Shown here: one piece after another, positions 51,993 through 60,176 of the stretch
Position numbering within the stretch: position 1 is the stretch's first letter
How the letters are laid out: every line of letters begins with the position of its first letter
Source of the DNA: BJGV01 sp964194745
GTDB lineage: Bacteria; Pseudomonadota; Gammaproteobacteria; Burkholderiales; Nitrosomonadaceae
Direction: 5' to 3'
Assembly: GCA_965248035.1 (NCBI GenBank)
Contig: OZ252054.1
Location: 1,736,001 to 1,800,000, forward strand
DNA: 64,000 nucleotides
Notes under the pieces: model-generated
What the model saw: only the letters and a program-made list of their open reading frames with translations
Told to the model about the DNA's origin: nothing
The model's database searches: none
Program-made: the position numbers and the translations under genes

Positions 51993-51997
51993 TTCCC
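51947..51997 (-). repeat. right terminal inverted repeat of element E
   Basis: Perfect 51-base partner of the left end, followed by CATTATTA at 51998-52005. The small ORF of the element reads into it and stops at 51990-51992. Confidence 0.97.
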
Positions 51998-52242
51998 CAT
52001 TATTAATACCCGCGCTGCTAGTTACGGTCGTCTTTTTAACAAAGAGGACAGAGACGTGATAAGAGTGTTAGAAGATCTTTCTAAGTTTTGTAGAGCACAC
52101 GAATCTACTTTTAATCCTAATTCTCATGTTGCATCAAAGTTAGATGGTAGGCGTGAAGTGTGGCTACATATTTGCAATCACATAAATTTATCTGAAGAAG
52201 ATTTGTATCAACTTTATAGTAAGTCATTAAAAGGAGATTAAG

Positions 52243-53145
52243 ATGCTACCAAATTGGTATTTTAAAATGGATGGTGCGGGTGACGGTTCTGGAGGTGGCG
52301 GCGGTGGTCACGGAGGCCAAGGAGATGGCGGTGGTGACAAGGGCGCTGGAGGTGGTGATGGCGGCGCTCCTCCAGCATTTGACTGGGGCGGTGCCGGACT
52401 TGATGAACAAGGTGTCCAGCTAGTTAATTCGAGACAATGGAAGGGACCGGCAGATGTAGTTACTTCTTATCGTAATCTGGAAAAAACAATAGGATTTCCG
52501 CCTGAGAGAATAATAACTCTTCCAGAGGGTAATGAACCCAAGGATTGGGACCCAGTATTTAAAAAGCTTGGAAGACCTGACACCGCAGAACAATACGTTA
52601 TCCCTTTGCCTGATGGAGACGATGGGGCCTTTTCAAAGATTGCAGGTAAGTGGTTTCATGAAGCAGGTATGCCTCAGAGCATGGTTACTTCTGTCTCAGA
52701 AAAATGGAATAACTACTTAGCCGAGACAACTAAGCAACAAACTGAACAAGCAGAGCTTAAAAAAAAGGAAGATGTGAAGGCACTTGAAGCTGAATGGGGG
52801 TCTCAGTATGAAGATAGATCCAAGCTTGTTGATCTTGCATGCACCACTTTTGAAATGACTCAAGAACAGCTTAGCGCATTGAAGTCTGCACTGGGACCAA
52901 GAGCGGCAATGAAATTTATGTATAACATTGGCTCAAGGGTTGAGGTCGAATCTAACGGTCTTATTGATGGTGATGTACCTAGAAAGATTGGTTCTATGAC
53001 TAAGGAGGAAGCTATTGCTGAGATAAAAGCCAAGAAATACGACAAAGATTACCAACAGCTTTTTCTTAGTTCAGATCCAAAAGTCAGATCAGAAACACGT
53101 CAAAGGTGGAGCACGCTTCATAAAATTGCTTATCCAGAGCAATAA
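52243..53145 (+). CDS. scaffolding protein
   Basis: 300 residues. Gly-rich start (about 10-45), then SRQWKGPADVVTSYRNLEKTIG, FKKLGRPDTAEQYVIPLPDG and a charged coiled-coil and acidic/basic C-terminus. Layout and position before the coat gene are those of T7 gp9-like capsid assembly proteins. Confidence 0.8.
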   Translation: MLPNWYFKMDGAGDGSGGGGGGHGGQGDGGGDKGAGGGDGGAPPAFDWGGAGLDEQGVQLVNSRQWKGPADVVTSYRNLEKTIGFPPERIITLPEGNEPKDWDPVFKKLGRPDTAEQYVIPLPDGDDGAFSKIAGKWFHEAGMPQSMVTSVSEKWNNYLAETTKQQTEQAELKKKEDVKALEAEWGSQYEDRSKLVDLACTTFEMTQEQLSALKSALGPRAAMKFMYNIGSRVEVESNGLIDGDVPRKIGSMTKEEAIAEIKAKKYDKDYQQLFLSSDPKVRSETRQRWSTLHKIAYPEQ

Positions 53146-53398
53146 GCACTTGACAACTAGATATAGTAGTAGTAGATTAAACCAACTACTACATATAGTA
53201 GTAAAGTTTTGCTGGTTCGGTGCCCTTGGTCCAGTTACTTTGGGCTCCGAGTAATACCGAGAAGTCATCCAAGTGATCCGGTTGACTGATGGGGAAAGAC
53301 CCATCATAGCGTCGGCGTAACGGCGAAGAGCACGGTTCCGCATAAGCGGGGAAGCCTACTCGAAAAAATTAGTTATTAACTTTTTCGTGGAGGTGGCC
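53146..53398 (+). promoter_or_regulatory. structured leader and possible promoter of the coat gene
   Basis: TTGACA (53150-53155), 17 bases, TAGATT is a plausible promoter. Downstream lie a TAGTAGT/ACTACTA hairpin (53167-53191), a GC-rich structured stretch, and a CGAAAAA/TTTTTCG hairpin (53361-53387) directly before the Shine-Dalgarno GGAGG. No gene is seen in these 253 bases. The coat gene may therefore have its own transcript with a structured leader. Confidence 0.5.
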
Positions 53399-54298
53399 GT
53401 GTCCATCAATATCCCAGACCATTTCGTACAACAGTATAGCTCTACAGTACAACTGTTGCTCCAGCAGCAAGGAAGTATGCTGGCACCATTTGTAACGCAT
53501 GGGCAATATTTCGGCGAAGATGCGTCGCCAGTAAATCAAATCGGGAAGGTCAAAGCAAATAAAGTCACGGGGCGTTTTGAAGACATGCCTCGCGTCGATG
53601 CAAAGCTAGAGCGTAGATGGGTTGCGCCTAGTGATTATGACGTTCCTCAATTACTAGATAAGTTCGATGAACTTCGTCTTTTGGAAGATCCTGAGTCTGC
53701 TTATGTTCAAAATGCTGTCCTGGCTCTAGGCCGTGAGAAAGATTCTGAGATCATTACTGCATTTATCGGCGCAGCAAAGACAGGTCAGAAGGGCGCAGGT
53801 TCTACAGCGTTTCCGGCTGCTAATGAAATTGATGTTAGCGTTGGTGGCACTAATTCCCGGCTGAATGTCGAGAAGCTAAAAGCAGCTAAGAAGTTCCTAA
53901 GACAAAAACACGTTCAATTTGACAGAGATCCAGTTTTTTGTGGGCTGACCGCAGAAGACGAGGAAGCTCTCCTAGGCGAAATTCAGATCACATCTAAAGA
54001 CTTTAATGGGCAAGATAAGCCGGTTATGGTGGATGGGAAGATCGTACGATTCCTGGGGATCAACTTCGTTTATTGCGAGCTAATTGAAGAGTTGGCCACA
54101 GCGGGATCAAACGAAGTGAATGTACCTGTATGGGCATTGAGCGGTATGCACCTTGGAGTGTGGAATGACATTACTGCCAAGATCCATGAACGGCAGGATA
54201 TCAGAGGCATACCAATTCAAACGTACGCCTACGGGACTTTCGGCGCTACTCGTCTTGAAGAAGACAAAGTAGTAAACATCGAATCCTACAGATCGTAA
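53399..54298 (+). CDS. major capsid (coat) protein
   Basis: 300 residues from GTG 53399, chosen for GGAGG six bases upstream; GTG 53387 would overlap that site. INIPDHFVQQYSSTVQLLLQQQGSML, RWVAPSDYDVPQLLDKFDELRLLEDPESAYVQ and HERQDIRGIPIQTYAYGTFGATRLEEDKVV match P22/BPP-1-like coat proteins. It follows the scaffold. Confidence 0.88.
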   Translation: MSINIPDHFVQQYSSTVQLLLQQQGSMLAPFVTHGQYFGEDASPVNQIGKVKANKVTGRFEDMPRVDAKLERRWVAPSDYDVPQLLDKFDELRLLEDPESAYVQNAVLALGREKDSEIITAFIGAAKTGQKGAGSTAFPAANEIDVSVGGTNSRLNVEKLKAAKKFLRQKHVQFDRDPVFCGLTAEDEEALLGEIQITSKDFNGQDKPVMVDGKIVRFLGINFVYCELIEELATAGSNEVNVPVWALSGMHLGVWNDITAKIHERQDIRGIPIQTYAYGTFGATRLEEDKVVNIESYRS

Positions 54299-54308
54299 GG
54301 GGGCATAA

Positions 54309-54818
54309 ATGGCTATTGATCTAACATTAAAATCTGCAGCAATTACTAATAGGGAAGCATCGCCCCTTGTTAAGAATAACCCTGGTGCTGGTGGCCAGAA
54401 CGTTCTTAAGAAGGTATATAGCTTACTTGCATCTGTTACTGCCAGCTTGAGCGCAACATCAATCATCCGTCTTGTGGAGGTTCCAAGTAACGCGATAATT
54501 TCTACGCTCAGATTGTTCAATGAAGCACAAGGCGCTGGTATAGCTGACTTCGGCGTTTATCGGAACAACAAAGACGGCGGTGCAGTAGTTGATGCCAACT
54601 ATTTTGCCTCTCTACAAAGCCTTGCTACCGCAGTGAATGGCACGGACATTAGTAATGAGTCAACTACTAATACGCCTGCTAAACGTGCTCAACCATTGTG
54701 GCAAGCATTGGGCATGTCGGAAGACCCGCATAGTACGCTTGATATTTGCGCAACAATTACCACTGCAATTACAACTGGTACAGGCGCACTTGGCTTAGAA
54801 GCTGGTTACGTTCAGTAA
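54309..54818 (+). CDS. phage structural protein, possibly capsid decoration or stabilisation
   Basis: 169 residues, Thr/Ala-rich and beta-like (TSIIRLVEVPSNAIISTLRLFNEAQG, then ITTGTGALGLEAGYVQ). A conserved neighbour of this coat type, role not known. It starts 10 bases after the coat stop. Confidence 0.6.
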   Translation: MAIDLTLKSAAITNREASPLVKNNPGAGGQNVLKKVYSLLASVTASLSATSIIRLVEVPSNAIISTLRLFNEAQGAGIADFGVYRNNKDGGAVVDANYFASLQSLATAVNGTDISNESTTNTPAKRAQPLWQALGMSEDPHSTLDICATITTAITTGTGALGLEAGYVQ

Positions 54819-54823
54819 TAAAC

Positions 54824-54855
54824 GGGTTGGGAGTGAAAGCTCCCACCCAAATTTT
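54824..54855 (+). terminator. hairpin after the decoration-type gene
   Basis: GGGTTGGGAG/CTCCCACCC with one bulge and a 6-base loop, then AAATTTT. A moderate intrinsic terminator or mRNA stability element. Confidence 0.5.
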
Positions 54856-54866
54856 GTGAGGAAACT

Positions 54867-55133
54867 ATGTCAGATAACATTGATGCGGTAAAACAAGGTG
54901 CTGGTTTAATCAAAAAGGGTACGGCGTTTACTGCTGCAAAACCGACTTTCACTATTGCTGATGCAGAAGGAACGCCTGATGAAGCAATCCAAGCAGTCAC
55001 AAATACTTCTCCTTATGGTTTTGTAAATGCCGCCGAGTTGATTACACTTTTGTACAAAGTACAGAATATGCACACTCGCATAGGTGAAATGGAAGCATTG
55101 CTTGAAGCTAACGGTATAGCTACCGCCAATTAG
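54867..55133 (+). CDS. 88-residue phage structural-region protein
   Basis: AGLIKKGTAFTAAKPTFTIADAEG then a C-terminal helix LITLLYKVQNMHTRIGEMEALLEA suitable for coiled-coil trimerisation. It is unassigned. Confidence 0.55.
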   Translation: MSDNIDAVKQGAGLIKKGTAFTAAKPTFTIADAEGTPDEAIQAVTNTSPYGFVNAAELITLLYKVQNMHTRIGEMEALLEANGIATAN

Positions 55134-55145
55134 TAGGGAGAGTTC

Positions 55146-55499
55146 ATGGTAAATATAGCTTCGGTACCTAAGTATGCTGGTAATACGCTGCTTGTCTTAT
55201 GGGAGACATTAAAGGGTGACACTACCGATATTGGAACTCCCATACTGTCATTCGACCATTCAGATGTTTCTATTCAGGTTGTTGGTAATTGGGGAGTTGG
55301 TGGATCTATCAACATGGAAGGATCCAACGATAATGTGAACTGGCATATCCTCACAGATCCTCAAGGCAACGTCATTACCAAAACTGCAGACTTCCTAGAG
55401 CAAGTTACTGAGATATGTAAATACTATCGTGTCCAAGTAACTGCTGGTGACAGTGCAACTGATCTAGATGCTTACTTGTTTTTACGGAGACAAAGATGA
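55146..55499 (+). CDS. 117-residue beta-rich phage protein
   Basis: VSIQVVGNWGVGGSINMEGSNDNVNWHILTD is a beta-sandwich pattern common in head decoration or fibre proteins, ending AYLFLRRQR. It overlaps the next gene by 4 bases. Confidence 0.6.
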   Translation: MVNIASVPKYAGNTLLVLWETLKGDTTDIGTPILSFDHSDVSIQVVGNWGVGGSINMEGSNDNVNWHILTDPQGNVITKTADFLEQVTEICKYYRVQVTAGDSATDLDAYLFLRRQR

Positions 55500-55972
55500 G
55501 CGCGAACATTCAAATTGCCCTCACTGAAATACAGCGAATAAAGAAAATTTATAACGGTCTTGCTGATATAGAAGACTTGCTGAAAACAATGCAAGGGCTA
55601 GACCAGAACCAGAAAGAACTTAGGAATGGTGTAGCTAAAGCAAATAAAGAATTTCAGGAAGCAACTGAAGAACGCGACAAAGAAAATAAGGCTCTTGTTA
55701 CTGATAAGGCATACCGCAAAAAGTATCTGCAAGAAACAGAAGATAAAGCTAACAAGATTCTATCAGACGCGGAAGCTAGTATTGCTGAACAGCAAAGACT
55801 ACTCAAGGAAGAACGCAGTGCGGTTCAGAAAGAGAAACTTGCCATTCAGAAAAAGACTTCTGCGATTACAGCAGATTTTGTTGAGGCTGGCAAACAATTG
55901 GATGAAAGAAATAAGGATATTGCAAGGGTGGAAGCACTTCTCAACAGTTTGAAATCAACAGTAAAAAGTTAA
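55496..55972 (+). CDS. coiled-coil phage protein
   Basis: 158 residues, almost entirely heptad-like and charged (EERDKENKALVTDKAYRKK, ERSAVQKEKLAIQKKTSAI). Possible tape-measure-like or head-tail spacer role, unproven. Confidence 0.6.
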   Translation: MSANIQIALTEIQRIKKIYNGLADIEDLLKTMQGLDQNQKELRNGVAKANKEFQEATEERDKENKALVTDKAYRKKYLQETEDKANKILSDAEASIAEQQRLLKEERSAVQKEKLAIQKKTSAITADFVEAGKQLDERNKDIARVEALLNSLKSTVKS

Positions 55973-56017
55973 TCCCTCTGTGTGGCATTAGGCGGAGGCC
56001 ACAAAAGGCTAAAGACT

Positions 56018-56250
56018 ATGACACACGCAATTAGAACTAATACAACAATTAGCGGCCTTGAGTCGCTATTTGTGCTTGTGGAGGTATAAATGGAAATATT
56101 AATTAATAGTCTTACTAACGGTTGGCGTGAGGTGGCAACTTAATGGAATTCCTGTTAATGGCAATACCACAAGATACGCTGTATGACAAATGGGATGTAG
56201 TAGCTGTAAATCCTGATGGTTTTGAGTGGGGAAAAAGAGATTTTCGATGA
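56018..56250 (+). CDS. cluster of three tiny coupled ORFs
   Basis: 56018-56089 (23 residues, MTHAIRTNTTISGLESLF), 56090-56143 (17 residues) and 56143-56250 (35 residues, YDKWDVVAVNPDGFEWGKRDF) follow one another with overlaps or no gap. Only the last has protein-like composition. Marked together as low confidence. Confidence 0.35.
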
Positions 56251-56429
56251 TGAACTTTGCTTCACCAATACATTTTGCACCAATGTTTGAGCCTGATGGA
56301 GCGATTAACGCAGATGATCGGGCGCACATGATTAATTTGTATAGTGGAATTGCTCTAGATTCTCCAGGCGGAGGGCCGACAGTAATTAGTGAATGGATAA
56401 CAAGAGCGCGTAGGCGCAGACGGAGGTAA
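56247..56429 (+). CDS. 60-residue phage protein
   Basis: From ATG 56247: MNFASPIHFAPMFEPDGAINADDR, ending in an Arg run (ARRRRRR). It is coupled to the preceding tiny ORF and ends two bases before the tail gene. Unknown. Confidence 0.5.
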   Translation: MMNFASPIHFAPMFEPDGAINADDRAHMINLYSGIALDSPGGGPTVISEWITRARRRRRR

Positions 56430-56431
56430 GA

Positions 56432-57007
56432 ATGCCAGCATCGGAAGTTTCCATATCGAATCTTGCCCTACAGAAATTAGGGGCTAAAGCCATTGTTACT
56501 CTAACTGAGGATAGTAAAAGTGCTAGGGAGTGTAACAAATGCTATGAATTTCTTAGAGACCAACAGTTAAGAGCTCATGTGTGGAATTTTGCGAAAACAA
56601 GAAAGACTCTAGCGCCAGATGCTGCCGAACCTGATTTCGACTTTCTATACGCGTTTACTCTTCCAGCAGATTATTTGAGATTACTGCCACCTAAACGTCT
56701 CAATCTTGACTGGAGAATTGAGAACCATAACGGAGCAAGGTCGATTCTTACAAATGATGGCGATACTTTAAAAATTATTTATATCGCCCGTATCACAGAT
56801 CCCAATATGTTTGATGAACTCTTTATTGAAATGTTTGCATCGAAAATGGCATGGCATATGTGTGAGGCTATAACGCAATCAAATACAAAGAAGGATGATG
56901 CATTAAGAGATTATAAGATTGCCAGAGATGAGGCCAAACGTATTAATGCATTTGAAAATATTTCTGATGAAGAACCAGAAGACCCCTGGTTAGCAGCGAG
57001 GAGATAA
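56432..57007 (+). CDS. tail tubular protein A-like (T7 gp11 type)
   Basis: 191 residues: ISNLALQKLGAKAIVTLTEDSKSARECNKCYEFLRDQQLRAHVWNFA, then PADYLRLLP and FIEMFASKMAWHMCEAITQS. The pattern is that of podovirus gatekeeper/adaptor proteins between portal and nozzle. The stop overlaps the next ATG. Confidence 0.8.
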   Translation: MPASEVSISNLALQKLGAKAIVTLTEDSKSARECNKCYEFLRDQQLRAHVWNFAKTRKTLAPDAAEPDFDFLYAFTLPADYLRLLPPKRLNLDWRIENHNGARSILTNDGDTLKIIYIARITDPNMFDELFIEMFASKMAWHMCEAITQSNTKKDDALRDYKIARDEAKRINAFENISDEEPEDPWLAARR

Positions 57008-59265
57008 TGCCTAAAGTCTCTCCACTCAAGTCCAATTTCAATGCAGGTGAGCTTTCTCCCCTGATGTTAGGGCGTGTTGACTTTGATGTTTATAAAAATG
57101 GGATGCTCAGTTCCGTTAATCTCATTCCTTATATTCAGGGAGGGATAACTAGGCGACCGGGTACTTATTTCGCTGATGAAGTAAAAGATTCAACTAAGAA
57201 GACTAGAGCGGTTGATTTTAAATTCTCTACTACCCAAGCCTACATCATAGAGTTTGGCGATCTTTATATCCGCTTCAAGAGAAACAATGGTCCGGTTACT
57301 GAGACTGGCTTAGTTATTACTGGAATTACTCAAGCAAATCCTGGTGTATTGACATATACCGGCACAGATCCATCAAACGGCGATCATATGGATCTAGCCG
57401 GAATAGTTGGAATGTCTGAACTGAATCTCTTGCGCGTGACTGTAGCTAATGTAGATACAGGCGCCAATACATTTGAACTATCTGGAGTTGATACATCTAG
57501 TCTTACCGCTTACACAAGTGGAGGGACAGCCTCTAGGGTATATGAAATAGTTTCTACATATTTAGAGGCCGACCTTTTTGACCTGAAGTTTACTCAGTCA
57601 ATTGATGTTCTCTACATAATGCATCCAAGTTATAAGACTCGGAAACTAACCAGAACAGCACATACAGCATGGACGCTTAGAGAGATAGATTTCAAAGATG
57701 GTCCTTATTTACCAACGAACTCTGGAACAACAACCATAACCCCTAGCGGGACAACTGGCTCTATAACGCTAACAGCAAGTGCAAGTTTATGGGTTTCTAC
57801 TGATGTTGGTAGATTGGTAAGGATAAAACACGGCAGTACATGGGGTTATGCAAAGATAACTTCTTATACTTCCGACTTAATAGTAAATGCTGATGTAAAA
57901 AGTGATTTTGGTGCTACTACTGCACAGGCAGCTTGGAGGCTTGGCTTGTGGTCTGATACTACAGGCTACCCATCATGTGCAACCTTTTTTGAAGATCGAC
58001 TCTGTTTCGGAGGAAACACAAATACAGAGCAGCGTTTAGATGCATCAAGGACCGGAGATTATGAAAACTTTGCCCCTACAGATATAGACGGCACGGTAGT
58101 AGCTGATCATGCGATTTCGGTAACACTAAGTTCTGATGACGTTCAGGTTATACGCTGGATGAAAGGTACGGATCGCTCACTTCTAATTGGCACTGTTGAG
58201 GGAGAATGGGAAGTACGGCCATCTACTCAAGGGGAAGCACTGACAGCTACTAATATCGCAGCGAAACAGCCAGGATCACGTGGCAGTTACAACGCTCAAG
58301 CCATCCGTGCTGGAGATGCAATTCTTTTTATACAGAAAGCCAAGCGCAAATTAAGGGAACTGGCCTATGTATTTGAGAGTGATAAATTCAAATCCCCTGA
58401 TATGACCGTTATTTCTGAGCATATTACACGTAGCGGTCTAGAGGAAGTTGCATATCAAAAAGAACCTCAGTCAATCGTTTGGGGTAGGCGTACGGATGGG
58501 GTTTTACTAGGGTTTACATACGAGCGTGATCAGAAGGTTTTAGGTTGGCATTCTCATACATTAGGAGGATTCTCTGATGCGGCAAAGACAAAAGCGCCTG
58601 TTGTTGAATCCCTGGCAACTATACCCGCCGCTGATGGTTCGAGGGATGAGCTTTGGGGTGTAGTTAAAAGGTACATCAATGGTGGCACAAAAAGGTATTT
58701 CGAATACTTATCGAAAATGTGGGAGAACGGAGATGATCAGAAAGATGCGTTTCATGTTGATTGTGGGCTCACTTATGACGATGCCGCGGCAACGACAATA
58801 TCAGGATTACATCACCTTGTAGGAGAGACACTTGAATGCTTAGTTGATGGTGCAGCGCATCCAGACGTAACGGTTAATTCTATCGGGCAAGTCACTTTAA
58901 ACAGTTCAGCAAGTGTTGTTCATTTAGGTTACGGATATAAAAGCGATGGAAGGGCACTAAGGCCAGAGGCCGGCGCTGCAGATGGTACGGCACAGATGAA
59001 AACTCAGCGTACTCATAGGGTTGGTTTAAGACTGCTAGACACCCTTGGGTTAAGTATTGGCCCTGATTTCGATAACCTCACACCAATAGTTTTTCGTAAA
59101 TTCTCAGATCTTGCAGATCAGGCAGTTCCATTATTCACTGGTGATATTTCTGAGCCATGGGAAGGTGATTACACCATGGAGAATATTATTTCTTTCAGAT
59201 TTGATCAGCCGTTTCCAGGGACTATTTTGGCCATCGGGCAACAATTACACACTCAGGACAGATGA
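57007..59265 (+). CDS. tail tubular protein B-like (nozzle)
   Basis: 752 residues: LKSNFNAGELSPLMLGRVDFDVYKNGMLSSVNLIPYIQGGITRRPGTYFADEV is the conserved start of podovirus tail nozzle proteins (T7 gp12 type). Beta-rich throughout. It overlaps its neighbour by four bases. Confidence 0.85.
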   Translation: MPKVSPLKSNFNAGELSPLMLGRVDFDVYKNGMLSSVNLIPYIQGGITRRPGTYFADEVKDSTKKTRAVDFKFSTTQAYIIEFGDLYIRFKRNNGPVTETGLVITGITQANPGVLTYTGTDPSNGDHMDLAGIVGMSELNLLRVTVANVDTGANTFELSGVDTSSLTAYTSGGTASRVYEIVSTYLEADLFDLKFTQSIDVLYIMHPSYKTRKLTRTAHTAWTLREIDFKDGPYLPTNSGTTTITPSGTTGSITLTASASLWVSTDVGRLVRIKHGSTWGYAKITSYTSDLIVNADVKSDFGATTAQAAWRLGLWSDTTGYPSCATFFEDRLCFGGNTNTEQRLDASRTGDYENFAPTDIDGTVVADHAISVTLSSDDVQVIRWMKGTDRSLLIGTVEGEWEVRPSTQGEALTATNIAAKQPGSRGSYNAQAIRAGDAILFIQKAKRKLRELAYVFESDKFKSPDMTVISEHITRSGLEEVAYQKEPQSIVWGRRTDGVLLGFTYERDQKVLGWHSHTLGGFSDAAKTKAPVVESLATIPAADGSRDELWGVVKRYINGGTKRYFEYLSKMWENGDDQKDAFHVDCGLTYDDAAATTISGLHHLVGETLECLVDGAAHPDVTVNSIGQVTLNSSASVVHLGYGYKSDGRALRPEAGAADGTAQMKTQRTHRVGLRLLDTLGLSIGPDFDNLTPIVFRKFSDLADQAVPLFTGDISEPWEGDYTMENIISFRFDQPFPGTILAIGQQLHTQDR

Positions 59266-59699
59266 TTACATTAGTACCTTATAAAGCAGAACACCTGAGC
59301 AGACTTACATTGCAGCCTGCACAAGAACATCTGCGCCCGTATCTGACAGAAGAAAATCTGAAATTGATGGAGGGTGATGACTCATACACGATGCTAGAGG
59401 ATGGGGTTCCTATTTTTTGCGGTGGTGTAGTTGAGTTGTGGCAAAACCGTGGGGTGATGTGGTGCTACATCGGTGGTGTATCAAGAAAGGGATTTATTGG
59501 CATTCATAATATTACAAAACAATACATTGATCTTTTTCCACAAAAAAGACTTGAGTTCTATGTAGATGAAAATTTCGAGAATGGTCACAGGTGGGCAAGG
59601 GCTCTGGGATTTCATTTAGAGGCACCCAGAATGGAAGCTTTTACGATAAGCGGTTCTGCTAGTTCGATGTATGCATTGATTAGGGATAGAAATGGCTGA
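59262..59699 (+). CDS. GNAT-fold phage protein (T7 gp13-like)
   Basis: 145 residues, LVPYKAEHLSRLTLQPAQEHLRPYLTEENLKLME, CYIGGVSRKGFIGIHNITKQYI and NFENGHRWARALGFHLEAPRMEAF. N-acetyltransferase-like fold used as an internal/assembly protein in podoviruses. Overlaps both neighbours. Confidence 0.75.
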   Translation: MITLVPYKAEHLSRLTLQPAQEHLRPYLTEENLKLMEGDDSYTMLEDGVPIFCGGVVELWQNRGVMWCYIGGVSRKGFIGIHNITKQYIDLFPQKRLEFYVDENFENGHRWARALGFHLEAPRMEAFTISGSASSMYALIRDRNG

Positions 59700-60156
59700 T
59701 CCTATATCCATAGGTCTAGCAATAGGTGGTGCGCTTATATCCACCATAGGAGCTATATCGCAAGGAATTTCTCAATCCAATGCTGACAAGTTTAACGCTG
59801 AGGCTGCAGAACGTAATGCCATTCTTGCAAGGCAACAAGCAGCGCAAGATGCTGAAGCAAAGAATCGTGAAAATCGAAGGCGATTAGGTTCTATACGTGC
59901 GCAAATCGGAGCTGCAGGACTTGATGCGGAGGGCTCACCCTTGGATATTATTGAGTCTAGTGCTTTCGAAGCGAAGTTGGATGAACTGAACATTATTTAT
60001 AAGGGTGAGTTAAGGGCTGCAGGGTTTCTGGATACAGCAGCATTAGATCGTCAATCTGCTGACGTAGCTATAGGGCAAGGAATATTGAGAGGTGCATCAG
60101 GATTTTTAACTGGAGCAGGGAAGACGTCAAGAATAATATCGGAATCGAAGGCATAG
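59692..60156 (+). CDS. internal virion protein (T7 gp14-like)
   Basis: 154 residues: a hydrophobic Gly-rich N-terminus (SIGLAIGGALISTIGAISQGIS), then a long Ala/Glu helix (AEAAERNAILARQQAAQDAEAKNRENRRRLGSIRAQIG). It fits ejected internal proteins that form the membrane channel. Position agrees. Confidence 0.7.
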   Translation: MADPISIGLAIGGALISTIGAISQGISQSNADKFNAEAAERNAILARQQAAQDAEAKNRENRRRLGSIRAQIGAAGLDAEGSPLDIIESSAFEAKLDELNIIYKGELRAAGFLDTAALDRQSADVAIGQGILRGASGFLTGAGKTSRIISESKA

Positions 60157-60176
60157 TCTAAAGGAATAGATAACAA

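Larger units (their letters stand above)
49244..51997 (+). mobile_element. Element E: intact-ended IS1595-type restriction-modification transposon
   Basis: 2754 bp, with 51-bp perfect terminal inverted repeats beginning GGGAATTATATAC and an 8-bp target duplication CATTATTA (49236-49243 and 51998-52005), the size known for IS1595-family insertions. Holds transposase, methyltransferase (out of frame), PmeII-like endonuclease and a small ORF, all on the plus strand. Perfect repeats and duplication suggest recent arrival in the phage. Confidence 0.97.
49210..52241 (+). pseudogene. Bbp19-like phage protein split by element E
   Basis: Reading begins at ATG 49210 (MSLPEWARNIIN), overlapping the portal stop. 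It is broken at 49243 and continues after one copy of the target duplication at 52006 (TRAASYGRLFNKEDRDVIRV). Joined, it gives an uninterrupted protein of about 89 residues with YGRLF, VLEDLSKFCRAHESTF and DGRREVWLHICNHINL, the Bbp19-like pattern of BPP-1-type phages. In lysogens the separate 3' ORF from 52056 lacks the first 28 residues. Confidence 0.88.
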
